NCBI GenBank assembly: GCA_910579055.1 | Contig: CAJTSU010000165.1 | Location: 1-7,855, forward strand | Direction: 5' to 3' | DNA: 7,855 nt | DNA from: an uncultured Mailhella sp. | GTDB lineage: Bacteria > Desulfobacterota > Desulfovibrionia > Desulfovibrionales > Desulfovibrionaceae | Shown: in pieces, positions 1 to 5,789 of the stretch | Position numbering within the stretch: the first letter of the stretch is position 1 | Layout: every line of letters starts with the position of its first letter | The notes under the pieces: model-generated | The model's input: only the letters and a program-made list of their open reading frames with translations | Told to the model about the DNA's origin: nothing | Database searches by the model: none | Program-made: the position numbers and the translations under genes

Positions 1-27
1 AGATGAGCCTCGCTCCGCTCGACTCCG

Positions 28-53
28 AGAGCATTTCAATAACAAAATGCTCT
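28..53 (-). terminator. Inverted repeat at the 3' end of lysO, possible terminator
   Basis: A perfect 9-base inverted repeat (AGAGCATTT at 28-36, AAATGCTCT at 45-53) encloses an 8-base loop and overlaps the last bases of the lysO stop codon. Its position fits a transcription terminator or a 3'-end protecting hairpin for the leftward exporter gene. On the minus strand no run of T follows the second arm, so it is not a canonical intrinsic terminator. The remaining bases 1-27 show only short GC-rich self-complementary pieces. Confidence 0.35.
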
Positions 54-1050
54 AACGCAGCGCCATGAGCGCGGGCACGATGAGCGGCACCAGCAGGGTG
101 AGGCACATGCCGGAAAACACCGCCAGAATGGCGCAGCGTTCCCCGCTGTAACGGGCAATGACCGGCAGGCAGGTGTCCATGGCCGCTGCCCCCCCGGCCA
201 TGACCGGGGCCAGCCTTCCCGCCGTGCGTACCATAATCGGCGGAAGGGTCAGGGCCAACACCTCGTGAATCATGTTGGACAGCAGCGCCACGGAACCCAG
301 CGCGGGATCCCCCAACTGCGTCATGATGACGGTGGCCAGACTGTAATAACCGAAGCCCGCGCCCACGGCCAGGGTTTCGGCAAGTCCGCCTTCCACCCAG
401 CGGGACAGGATGAGCCAGGCCAGGGCGCTGCCGCACAGCGTCCCCGCCGCGACGCCGAAAGGCACGAGCAGAATGCGCCCCTTGAGCTCGCGAATGATGC
501 CCAGCGCCTTGAGATCGAATCCCACCGACATGCCCGCCGCGAACAGCAGCAGATACAGAACCCAGGTTGACGCATGGCTGCGGGCGATCCACAGGGGCAG
601 AAGCCCGCACCAGCCCGCGAGCGCTCCGGCGAAAAAAAACGCGAGCACCAGCAGGGAGCCGCCGATGCCGCTTTCCGCAGTTCCGTCAACAGAAGTTTTC
701 CCGGGCGCTTCCCCGGAGTATGGGCTTTGAGAACGGGGTTTTCCAGATGAAACGGAGCCCCGTTCAGTATCAGCAAGCACGAAACGCCCCAGTGCCCACG
801 CCGCGACAACGCAGCCCAGAACGGAAAGCGTGCTGATGACCGCGGCGCGCAAGCCCAATGTACGCATGCGGGCCACCAGGGTTGCATCCGCGCCGAGGGA
901 CAACCCCAGCAGGAAGAGCATCAGACGTACACTCCAGGTCAGGCCGCGCCCCACCAATGCAATGACGCGTTCCGACTTGCGCCCCATCCAGCCGAACGGC
1001 ACTCCGCCGACAATCAACCCCATTTCCAGCAGCATCATCTCTCCCGCCAT
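52..1050 (-). CDS. lysO: LysO-family lysine exporter (DUF340 membrane protein)
   Basis: This 332-residue integral membrane protein is predicted to export L-lysine, and toxic analogues such as thialysine, across the inner membrane. The assignment rests on resemblance to E. coli LysO (YbjE) as I remember it. The N-terminal part has GLIVG (11-15) and a FLLGLSLG stretch (46-53) followed by Asp55. The C-terminal half has GAGFGYYSLA, an N-M-I-H-E-V-L-A-L segment, AMDTCLP (290-296, Asp292) and a final hydrophobic helix LTLLVPLIVPAL. Membrane Asp residues are functionally important in LysO, and Asp55 and Asp292 are the likely counterparts. Several hydrophobic helices are visible, with a hydrophilic, Ser/Gly-rich linker at about residues 94-130 that makes it somewhat longer than the E. 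coli protein. The start is uncertain: ATGs also lie at codons 5, 6 and 10, and a GGGAGAG sits just inside the first codons. It is divergent from the Crp-type regulator and has its own promoter, so a link to the redox genes is not shown. Confidence 0.85.
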   Translation of the reverse strand: MAGEMMLLEMGLIVGGVPFGWMGRKSERVIALVGRGLTWSVRLMLFLLGLSLGADATLVARMRTLGLRAAVISTLSVLGCVVAAWALGRFVLADTERGSVSSGKPRSQSPYSGEAPGKTSVDGTAESGIGGSLLVLAFFFAGALAGWCGLLPLWIARSHASTWVLYLLLFAAGMSVGFDLKALGIIRELKGRILLVPFGVAAGTLCGSALAWLILSRWVEGGLAETLAVGAGFGYYSLATVIMTQLGDPALGSVALLSNMIHEVLALTLPPIMVRTAGRLAPVMAGGAAAMDTCLPVIARYSGERCAILAVFSGMCLTLLVPLIVPALMALR

Positions 1051-1109
1051 GTGTATCTCATTCCGTGGCCCGGACTTACAGTTGAAGTCTGCAAGCGAAA
1101 CGGGAAGCT

Positions 1110-1138
1110 ATTATAGCGGCAAAAATGGTGCTGCACAA
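1110..1138 (-). promoter_or_regulatory. Sigma70-type promoter of lysO
   Basis: On the minus strand a perfect TATAAT (1115-1110) lies 17 bases downstream of TTGTGC (1138-1133), a three-of-six match to TTGACA. Transcription would start near 1103, giving a leader of about 50 bases before the ATG at 1050. No lysine riboswitch or T-box structure fits in so short a leader. Spacing and the perfect -10 make this the best-supported promoter in the window. Confidence 0.6.
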
Positions 1139-1237
1139 TGTCGAAATAAAATACCTGCCTGTCAGGAAACTTTTTCCGGAACGTGTAACACCGACTACCG
1201 ACAACAAATGCGGCATATGCTACTAAAATCACAACCG

Positions 1238-1269
1238 GCGTTCCCTGGTGGCATGTCACAGGGGAATGC
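1238..1269. promoter_or_regulatory. Imperfect inverted repeat upstream of the Crp-family gene, possible operator
   Basis: Arms GCGTTCCCTGGTG (1238-1250) and CACAGGGGAATGC (1257-1269) match at 10 of 13 positions around a 6-base centre, the spacing usual for Crp-family dyads. The site lies 37 bases before the regulator ATG and just downstream of a -10-like TAAAAT (1224-1229), so an autorepressor position is possible. A second small dyad, TGCCG-GT-CGGCA (1267-1278), overlaps its right end. The arm sequence differs from the palindrome at 4179-4202, so the same regulator need not bind both. It could also be an RNA hairpin in the leader. Confidence 0.35.
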
Positions 1270-1305
1270 CGGTCGGCACACATAAGCCCACACAGGGGGA
1301 ATCTT

Positions 1306-1977
1306 ATGCTTCCGAACCCGACCGCCGCACGCCTTTCCCCTTTCGTCACGGAGCGGGAACTTCCCTTCTGGCAGGATATCCTGCCGCTGGGCGAGCGTCG
1401 TTTCTGGCATGTCCACACGCCTGTTTTCTGCCCGGGAGAAAAGTCGGAAGGCATGCACCTTATTTTGTCCGGAAATTTCCGGGCCGTGGCGTTCAGCCGC
1501 TCCGGGCAGCAGCGCACGCTGTGGATCATGCGCGCGCATTCGCTCATCGGTGAAGTTTCCCTGCTCACGGATTCCGCAGTCATCTATCTCATGGAGTGCG
1601 AAGACGAAGGAGAAACCGTTTTCTTTCCCCGCGCGACCCTGCGGGAAAAGATTCTTCCCGCCCATCCCGAAGTGGGACTCAGCATCATGCGCATTCTGGC
1701 GCTCAAGCTGCGCGTCCAGAGTGAGGATTCGCAAGCGTGGAACTTCATGTCCGCCCGAAAAAGGGTGGGGGACTTTTTACTGCACAGAAGCGGCGAAACA
1801 GGCGGCCCTGTGCGCATATCACACACAGAACTGGCGGAATTTCTGGGACTGCACCGGGTCACCGTGACCAAGGCCGTTACGCGGCTGCGTGAAGCCGGAC
1901 TCATTGAATGCGGGGAGGAAGGCATGATTATCCGCGATCCGGATCGGCTGGCGCGGGAAATTCACAACACGCCCTGA
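1306..1977 (+). CDS. Crp/Fnr-family transcriptional regulator
   Basis: This 223-residue protein has the two-domain layout of the Crp/Fnr family: a cupin-like sensor domain (about residues 25-125, with PGEKS at 43-47 and IGEVSLL at 81-87), a dimerisation helix (about 125-150) and a C-terminal winged helix-turn-helix (171-199). The ATG at 1306 follows a GGGGGA ribosome binding site by 5 bases. The Arg-Ser/Thr pair that binds cAMP in E. coli Crp is not evident after the GEVSLL motif. There is no N-terminal Cys cluster as in FNR, the only cysteines being Cys42, Cys98 and Cys202. The signal is therefore unknown; a heme, nitrosative-stress or small-molecule sensor like other sulfate-reducer members (HcpR-type) is possible. 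The recognition helix reads G-L-H-R-V-T-V-T-K, with Val where Crp has Glu181, implying altered site preference. The redox/transport cluster follows on the same strand after 189 bases, so it is a plausible local regulator; regulation is inferred from proximity and the palindrome at 4179-4202. Confidence 0.85.
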   Translation: MLPNPTAARLSPFVTERELPFWQDILPLGERRFWHVHTPVFCPGEKSEGMHLILSGNFRAVAFSRSGQQRTLWIMRAHSLIGEVSLLTDSAVIYLMECEDEGETVFFPRATLREKILPAHPEVGLSIMRILALKLRVQSEDSQAWNFMSARKRVGDFLLHRSGETGGPVRISHTELAEFLGLHRVTVTKAVTRLREAGLIECGEEGMIIRDPDRLAREIHNTP

Positions 1978-2054
1978 ACAGCCCCTCCCCGGAGCGCCAA
2001 AGCAGCGAACAAACGGCGTCATACCGACTCAAGGTGAGGCGGCCTGGACGGCGC

Positions 2055-2076
2055 AAACTCCGCAAAGCGGGTTTTG
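2055..2076 (+). terminator. Possible weak intrinsic terminator after the regulator gene
   Basis: AAAC-T-CCGC (2055-2063) can pair with GCGG-GTTT (2067-2074) around an AAA loop, with one bulged T, followed by TTG. The stem ends in a short T run like an intrinsic terminator, 78 bases past the regulator stop codon. The bulge and short T tract make it weak, so read-through into the flavoprotein gene is plausible. No convincing sigma70 or sigma54 promoter was found in the rest of the 1978-2166 spacer, although TTGTCA (2074-2079) is a five-of-six -35 match without a good -10. Confidence 0.35.
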
Positions 2077-2089
2077 TCATCACTTTGAA

Positions 2090-2104
2090 CGGCGTTGTAC
2101 GCCG
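2090..2104. repeat. Perfect short dyad in the spacer before the first flavoprotein gene
   Basis: CGGCGT (2090-2095) and ACGCCG (2099-2104) form a perfect 6-base inverted repeat around TGT. No T run follows. It could be part of a termination region for the regulator gene, a protein-binding site or a leader hairpin. It does not resemble the GCAAC-N4-GTTGC palindrome found upstream of the transporter. Confidence 0.35.
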
Positions 2105-2166
2105 GTCTTGAGTCGCGCTCGACATGTACCGGTCTTTCCACCCCTTCCAACAACAAGGAGGACAAC

Positions 2167-3825
2167 ATGACTCTGAACACTGTGCATCATGAATCGGATC
2201 TGCTGGTCATCGGCGGCGGCATAGCCGGGCTTATGACCGCAATCAGAGCGGCGGAACTGGGCCTTAGCGTCATTGTGGCGGACAAGAGCAATGTCCGGTA
2301 CAGCGGCGCGGGCGCAACGGGCAACGATCACTTCCAGTGCTACATCCCGGAATATCACGGCGATGACTTCAATGCCTGGATTGAGGAATTCCAGACCGGC
2401 CAGCAGGCTACCATCCGCGACATCAAATTCATCAGAACCTGGCTGTCCCGATCCTTTGAAATCGTCAAACTGTGGGACGCCTGGGGCATTCCCATGAAAT
2501 ACGACGGCCGCTGGGAGTTCGCCGGACACGGCATGCCCGGCGACATGCTGAATCACCTGCACTATGCGGGCAAACACCAGAAACGCATCCTGGAAAGCGA
2601 AGCGCGCAAGCGCGGCGCGGTCATCGTCAACCGGGTCATGTGCGTCGATCTGCTTAAAGAGGGAGAACGCGTCTGCGGAGCCGTCGGCATCAGCACGCGG
2701 GACGACTCCGTGCATGTGTTCCGGGCCGGAGGCGTGGCGCTCAGCACCGGATCGGCCATCCGGCTTTACCCCGGCTGCACGCCTTCCTACCTGTTCAATG
2801 CGCGGCTCTGTCCCAACTGTGTGGGCGACGGGCGCGCCATGGCCTGCCGCGCCGGGGCGGACATGGCCAGTCTGGAAATCCCCGTGTTCCGCTGCGGTCC
2901 GGTCTATTTCGCCCGGGCGGGCAAGGCCACCTGGGGCGGCGTACTGCGCGATCCGCAGGGCAAGCCGGTAGGGCCGTTCGTTACCAGACCGGACAACAAG
3001 TACGGCGACCCTGTGGTGGACGTGTATCAGGATATTTTCATGGATTACCGCGATTCCGCGCGCGGCCCCGTGTATATGGACTGCACCGGTCTGGATCGCG
3101 AAGGCGTGGAATACATGACCCACTGGCTGGAAAACGAGGGCAACTGCGGCATTCTGGATTTCTTCAAAAAGGAGGGGCTGGACATCGGTTCCACGCCTGT
3201 GGAGTTCCGTTCCTATGACAAGGAACTCTCGCCGCGCGGCGGTATCCTGTATGACGAAAACGCCCGCACCTCGCTCAAGGGGCTGTACGCGGCGGGCGAC
3301 GAATTTTTCGGCGGCATCTCCTGCGCGGCGGTGTTCGGCTGGGTCGCCGGGGAAAGCGCGGCTCAGGACATCAAGGCACTCGGCAACCGGCCCGAAGCAT
3401 CCGAACCGGAGAGCCCCACCCTTGAACTGCTGCGCGCCATTCGCGGCCGCGAGCGCGGCACGCGGCACGCCACCTGGCAGGAAGCCAACTGCGCCATCCA
3501 GCAGATCATGGGCGACTACGCGGGCATTCCCCGCTCTGAAAACATGCTGAAGGCGGGTGCCGACAACCTTGAGCGCATCGCCCGCCGCGCCCGCGCCACG
3601 CTGGCCGCGGGCAATCCGCACGAGCTGGCCCGCTGCGCGGAAGTGCTCAACCTGCTGGAAGTGGGCGCTCTCATCCTGCATGCGGCCAGAGAACGCAGGG
3701 AAACGCGGGCCAAGCACATCCGGAAGGATTTTCCCTTCACCAACCCGCACCTGAACAAGCTGCTCGTACTGCGCCGTGAGAACGGCGAAACGCAGGTGGA
3801 ATGGCGCGCCGTGCGCAAGCGCTGA
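2167..3825 (+). CDS. FAD-dependent oxidoreductase, AprA/FrdA-superfamily flavoprotein (paralog 1)
   Basis: This 552-residue soluble flavoprotein has no signal peptide or membrane segment and is predicted to be the cytoplasmic catalytic subunit of a two-electron reductase or dehydrogenase. The Rossmann FAD motif is GGGIAG (16-21) with Asp39-Lys40 ending the second strand. A flavin-domain segment SGAGATGNDHF (46-56) follows, then GLYAAGD (372-378) near the flavin ring and a helical C-terminal domain with RERRETR (508-514), His517 and Asp521, like the ESRGAH region of succinate dehydrogenases. GPVYF-x3-GKATW (244-256) recalls the AprA segment G-P-V-G-A-W-F...K-A-T. The FrdA T-E-G-x-R-G-E-G-G active-site motif is absent, and the AprA E-P-Y-L-L-G-S-H-S-G segment is replaced by YDKELSPRGG (350-359), so neither fumarate nor APS is an obvious substrate. 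The ATG is preceded by AAGGAGG at 5 bases; an upstream in-frame TTG (2095) lacks such a site. Its partner ferredoxin follows after 43 bases. The substrate is not identified. Confidence 0.85.
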   Translation: MTLNTVHHESDLLVIGGGIAGLMTAIRAAELGLSVIVADKSNVRYSGAGATGNDHFQCYIPEYHGDDFNAWIEEFQTGQQATIRDIKFIRTWLSRSFEIVKLWDAWGIPMKYDGRWEFAGHGMPGDMLNHLHYAGKHQKRILESEARKRGAVIVNRVMCVDLLKEGERVCGAVGISTRDDSVHVFRAGGVALSTGSAIRLYPGCTPSYLFNARLCPNCVGDGRAMACRAGADMASLEIPVFRCGPVYFARAGKATWGGVLRDPQGKPVGPFVTRPDNKYGDPVVDVYQDIFMDYRDSARGPVYMDCTGLDREGVEYMTHWLENEGNCGILDFFKKEGLDIGSTPVEFRSYDKELSPRGGILYDENARTSLKGLYAAGDEFFGGISCAAVFGWVAGESAAQDIKALGNRPEASEPESPTLELLRAIRGRERGTRHATWQEANCAIQQIMGDYAGIPRSENMLKAGADNLERIARRARATLAAGNPHELARCAEVLNLLEVGALILHAARERRETRAKHIRKDFPFTNPHLNKLLVLRRENGETQVEWRAVRKR

Positions 3826-3868
3826 TCAGGCCCGATCCTCTTCACCCTCACAACAAGGAGTGTTTTTC

Positions 3869-4090
3869 ATGCCTCCCGTCATTCATGCCAATCTCTGCAA
3901 GAAATGCTGCCGCTGCGCGGAAGCCTGCCAGTCAGACGTCTTTTACGGCAGTATTCCCGGAACAATGCCTGCCGTCACCTATCCTGACGAATGCTGGCAC
4001 TGCAACGCCTGCGTCATGGAATGCCCCGCGGGCGCGGTGGAACTGCGCATTCCCATGAACCTTGAACCCATGTACCAGGAAAGACGCTGA
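3869..4090 (+). CDS. Small 2[4Fe-4S] ferredoxin, AprB-like electron-transfer subunit (paralog 1)
   Basis: This 73-residue protein is predicted to carry two [4Fe-4S] clusters and to pass electrons to or from the preceding flavoprotein. Cluster motif one is Cys10-x2-Cys13-x2-Cys16-x3-Cys20; motif two is Cys42-x2-Cys45-x2-Cys48-x3-Cys52-Pro53. Two oddities are an extra Cys14 inside motif one and Gln21 where ferredoxins usually have Pro. Trp43 directly follows the first Cys of motif two (E-C-W-H-C-N-A-C), as in the C-W-E-C segment of AprB, where this Trp lies between cluster and FAD. AprB has a C-terminal tail of roughly 80 residues that wraps AprA; here only about 14 residues follow the second motif. 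The ATG at 3869 follows AAGGAG (3855-3860) by 8 bases. It is probably cotranscribed with the flavoprotein gene. Confidence 0.88.
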   Translation: MPPVIHANLCKKCCRCAEACQSDVFYGSIPGTMPAVTYPDECWHCNACVMECPAGAVELRIPMNLEPMYQERR

Positions 4091-4098
4091 TTCCCTCC

Positions 4099-4145
4099 CG
4101 GCCCGGCGCGCCTGCGCCGGGCCGCACGCCGCGGGAACTCCCGCG
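4099..4145 (+). terminator. Two consecutive GC-rich hairpins ending module 1
   Basis: CGGCCCGGCGC (4099-4109) pairs perfectly with GCGCCGGGCCG (4114-4124) around a GCCT loop, starting 8 bases after the ferredoxin stop codon. A second hairpin follows, CGCGGG (4130-4135) and CCCGCG (4140-4145) around AACT. The position and strength of the first stem suggest a terminator or mRNA 3' end between the two modules. Neither stem is followed directly by a T run; the nearest T-rich tract begins at 4173. Termination may be partial or factor-assisted. Confidence 0.5.
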
Positions 4146-4178
4146 CGAACCAAAGAGCAAAAACGTGCAAAATTTTTC

Positions 4179-4202
4179 GTTATGCAACGCCTGTTGCATA
4201 AC
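4179..4202. promoter_or_regulatory. Perfect palindrome, candidate Crp-family operator
   Basis: GTTATGCAAC (4179-4188) and GTTGCATAAC (4193-4202) are exact reverse complements around a GCCT centre. Read as TGCAA-N6-TTGCA, this has the geometry of the Crp site TGTGA-N6-TCACA with a changed half-site. It lies in AT-richer sequence, overlaps the -35 region of the likely transporter promoter and is centred about 40 bases before the predicted start, the class II activator position. The Crp-type regulator at 1306-1977, whose recognition helix departs from that of Crp, is the obvious candidate ligand. Binding itself is inference. Confidence 0.6.
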
Positions 4203-4225
4203 AGGAGATTTTTTTCACATATTGT
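4194..4225 (+). promoter_or_regulatory. Probable activator-dependent promoter of the transporter operon
   Basis: TTGCAT (4194-4199), a three-of-six -35 match inside the palindrome, is followed after 18-20 bases by -10-like hexamers CATATT (4218-4223) or TATTGT (4220-4225), each a four-of-six match. Transcription would start at about 4230-4232. The weak -35 element overlapped by the palindrome fits a promoter that needs a Crp-family activator. The predicted start lies just before a strong leader hairpin. Confidence 0.45.
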
Positions 4226-4235
4226 TTTTTAACCC

Positions 4236-4254
4236 GGCGCGCCGCCGGCGCGCC
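4236..4254 (+). promoter_or_regulatory. Strong GC hairpin in the transporter mRNA leader
   Basis: Two copies of the self-complementary octamer GGCGCGCC (4236-4243 and 4247-4254) surround GCC and can form an 8-base perfect stem. The stem would sit within a few bases of the predicted 5' end of the transporter mRNA and about 14 bases before the AAGGAG site at 4268-4273, which stays outside it. A 5' stabilising hairpin is possible. A third copy of the octamer lies in the hairpin at 4105-4112. Confidence 0.45.
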
Positions 4255-4280
4255 CCTCTTCCGCGACAAGGAGACATGTT

Positions 4281-5768
4281 ATGGCCACGACACAGCAAAA
4301 AGGTCTTGCCTCCCAGATTTTCTTCTTTGTTCTCGGCCCTGCACTCTGTTTTCTCCTCAAGGATCTTGAACCGCTGGAAGGCATGACTCCCCAGGGCATG
4401 CGCTGTCTGGCCGGATGCGTCTGGCTGCTGGTCTGGTGGATGAGCGAACTTTTACCCATGCCCGCCACCTCGCTGATGAGCATCCCCATTTTCGCCTTTC
4501 TGGGCGTGCTTCCGGCCGCCAAGGTATTCGCGGCCATCGGCACGCCTTCCTGCATGCTGCTGTTCGGCGCAACCATCATCATCGGTCTGCTCAAGGAAAG
4601 CAATTTTATTGAGCGTTATGCCTACTGGTGTCTGAATCTGCCCTTTATCAAGGGCAGTGTGACCCGCTTCCTTCTGGTGTTCACCATGAGCGCGGGCCTG
4701 CTTTCCGCCATCGCGCCCAACATCCCCCTTGCCGTCCTTTTCGTCTCCATCGCCGTGACTATCGGCCGCTCCTGCATGCTGCCTCCAGACAACGGCATGA
4801 TGCGTTCCCTCACCGTGCTCTCCGCCGTGGCTCCCGCCGTGGGCGGGGCGGGCACCCCGCTGGGCGGCGCTCCGAACATCGTGGTCATCGGCCTTATCGC
4901 CACCACACTCCAGCATGAAACCACCTTCTGGGAATGGACCGCGCTGGGCATGCCCCTGACCGTACTCACCCTGCTGGCCATGTTTGCCCTGTGCTGGCTG
5001 ATCTTCCCCCTGCGCGGCGAAGCCTCGCGCATGCCCATGTCTGAAGATTTCCTGCGCGCCCGGCTGAAGGAACTCGGCCCTGTGACGCGTCACGAACATA
5101 TTGCCATGGGCGTTATGGGCACCGCCCTTTTTCTGTGGTGCGCCGGGCCGCAGCTGGCCGGAGCCGTCGGCTGGACGGCGGGAGAAAAGCTTCTGAGCGC
5201 TCCTTTCGTGGCCGTGCTCATGGGCCTGGCCACCTTTCTCATTCCCTTGCGCCGCAATGAACAAAGTGGAAAATTTGAATTTTCCATGACGCTGGAACAG
5301 GCCATTCGCAATATTTCCTGGCACATTCTGCTGATCATGGTCGGCACCATCACCTTTGGCAGCGTGCTGCTGCAAGGCGGCGTGGACAAGTGGGCCGCCG
5401 GGCTGATTCAGTCCGTGCTGGGCGGCATTTCCGGCGTATGGGTATGGCTGGTCATGGTGCTGCTCACCGGTCTGGCTTCCCAGGTGGTCAGCAACCTCGC
5501 TCTCGTGGCCCTGATGCTGCCCATCACCGCCAGCCTGGCCTCTGCATACGGCTTTCACCCCCTGGCCTCCTGCCTCTCCGTCGGGTTCGCCTGCAACGTG
5601 GCGATCATGTTCCCCTTTTCCTCTCTCACCGGCGCGGCGGCCATGATCGGCGGCGGAGAATACGTCCACGCGCGGGATTTCGTCTGGTACGGCTTCTGGA
5701 CCACTCTGACCATCTCTCTGCTCACCTTCCTCTTTTGCTGGTTTTTCGGCCCCATGATTCTCGGATAA
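4281..5768 (+). CDS. SLC13/DASS-family anion transporter (divergent)
   Basis: This 495-residue polytopic inner-membrane protein has about a dozen hydrophobic segments and the two-repeat layout of divalent anion:sodium symporters, which import di- and tricarboxylates, sulfate or related anions. Family marks include W-W-x-S-E-L-L-P-M-P-A-T near the N terminus (52-63) and GGAGTPLGGAPN (188-199), matching the family G-T-x-x-G-x-P-P-N motif. The Ser-Asn-Thr tripeptides that bind sodium and substrate are altered: repeat one has A145-P146-N147 and repeat two has S404-N405-L406. The second T-P-P-N loop is also absent, replaced by FPFSSLTGAAA. The substrate and coupling ion are thus probably not those of classical dicarboxylate members. 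AAGGAG stands 7 bases before the ATG; an out-of-frame ATG lies 5 bases upstream. The gene has its own promoter region with the palindrome and is followed after 21 bases by the second ferredoxin gene, so it likely feeds substrate to, or removes product from, the flavoenzymes. Confidence 0.85.
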   Translation: MATTQQKGLASQIFFFVLGPALCFLLKDLEPLEGMTPQGMRCLAGCVWLLVWWMSELLPMPATSLMSIPIFAFLGVLPAAKVFAAIGTPSCMLLFGATIIIGLLKESNFIERYAYWCLNLPFIKGSVTRFLLVFTMSAGLLSAIAPNIPLAVLFVSIAVTIGRSCMLPPDNGMMRSLTVLSAVAPAVGGAGTPLGGAPNIVVIGLIATTLQHETTFWEWTALGMPLTVLTLLAMFALCWLIFPLRGEASRMPMSEDFLRARLKELGPVTRHEHIAMGVMGTALFLWCAGPQLAGAVGWTAGEKLLSAPFVAVLMGLATFLIPLRRNEQSGKFEFSMTLEQAIRNISWHILLIMVGTITFGSVLLQGGVDKWAAGLIQSVLGGISGVWVWLVMVLLTGLASQVVSNLALVALMLPITASLASAYGFHPLASCLSVGFACNVAIMFPFSSLTGAAAMIGGGEYVHARDFVWYGFWTTLTISLLTFLFCWFFGPMILG

Positions 5769-5789
5769 CCTTTAACCAAGGAGCGCGTC

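Noticed and set aside
2102..2136. Direct repeat CCGGTCTT at 2102-2109 and 2129-2136 upstream of the first flavoprotein gene
   Set aside because: Eight-base repeat spaced 27 bases, compatible with chance and not echoed at the second promoter.
2095..2166. Upstream TTG as the start of the first flavoprotein
   Set aside because: The ATG at 2167 has a near-perfect AAGGAGG at 5 bases and gives the same N-terminal register as paralog 2, whereas the TTG lies inside a dyad and has no ribosome binding site.
1978..2166. Sigma54 promoter or strong sigma70 promoter for module 1
   Set aside because: No GG-N10-GC pair with flanking consensus was found, and the good -35 TTGTCA lacks a plausible -10 at 16-18 bases.
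2080..3750. Long minus-strand open frame of 556 codons opposite the first flavoprotein gene
   Set aside because: It mirrors the GC-rich codon pattern of the plus-strand gene, has an unstructured Ala/Gly/His/Arg-rich composition, shows no family motif, and the plus strand has clear FAD motifs and a strong ribosome binding site.
2167..4090. Annotation of module 1 as true APS reductase AprAB
   Set aside because: The small subunit is about half the length of AprB and the AprA substrate-site segment is not conserved; no sat, qmo or other sulfate-activation gene is adjacent.
4165..4386. Small open frame whose peptide contains C-N-A-C-C, resembling the ferredoxin C-N-A-C motif
   Set aside because: The resemblance comes from the palindrome sharing TGCAACGCCTG with the ferredoxin codons. 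The frame has no ribosome binding site, no complete cluster motif, and runs into the transporter gene.
4452..5669. Minus-strand open frame of 405 codons opposite the transporter gene
   Set aside because: His/Gly/Gln-rich low-complexity product without recognisable motifs; a shadow of the transporter reading frame.
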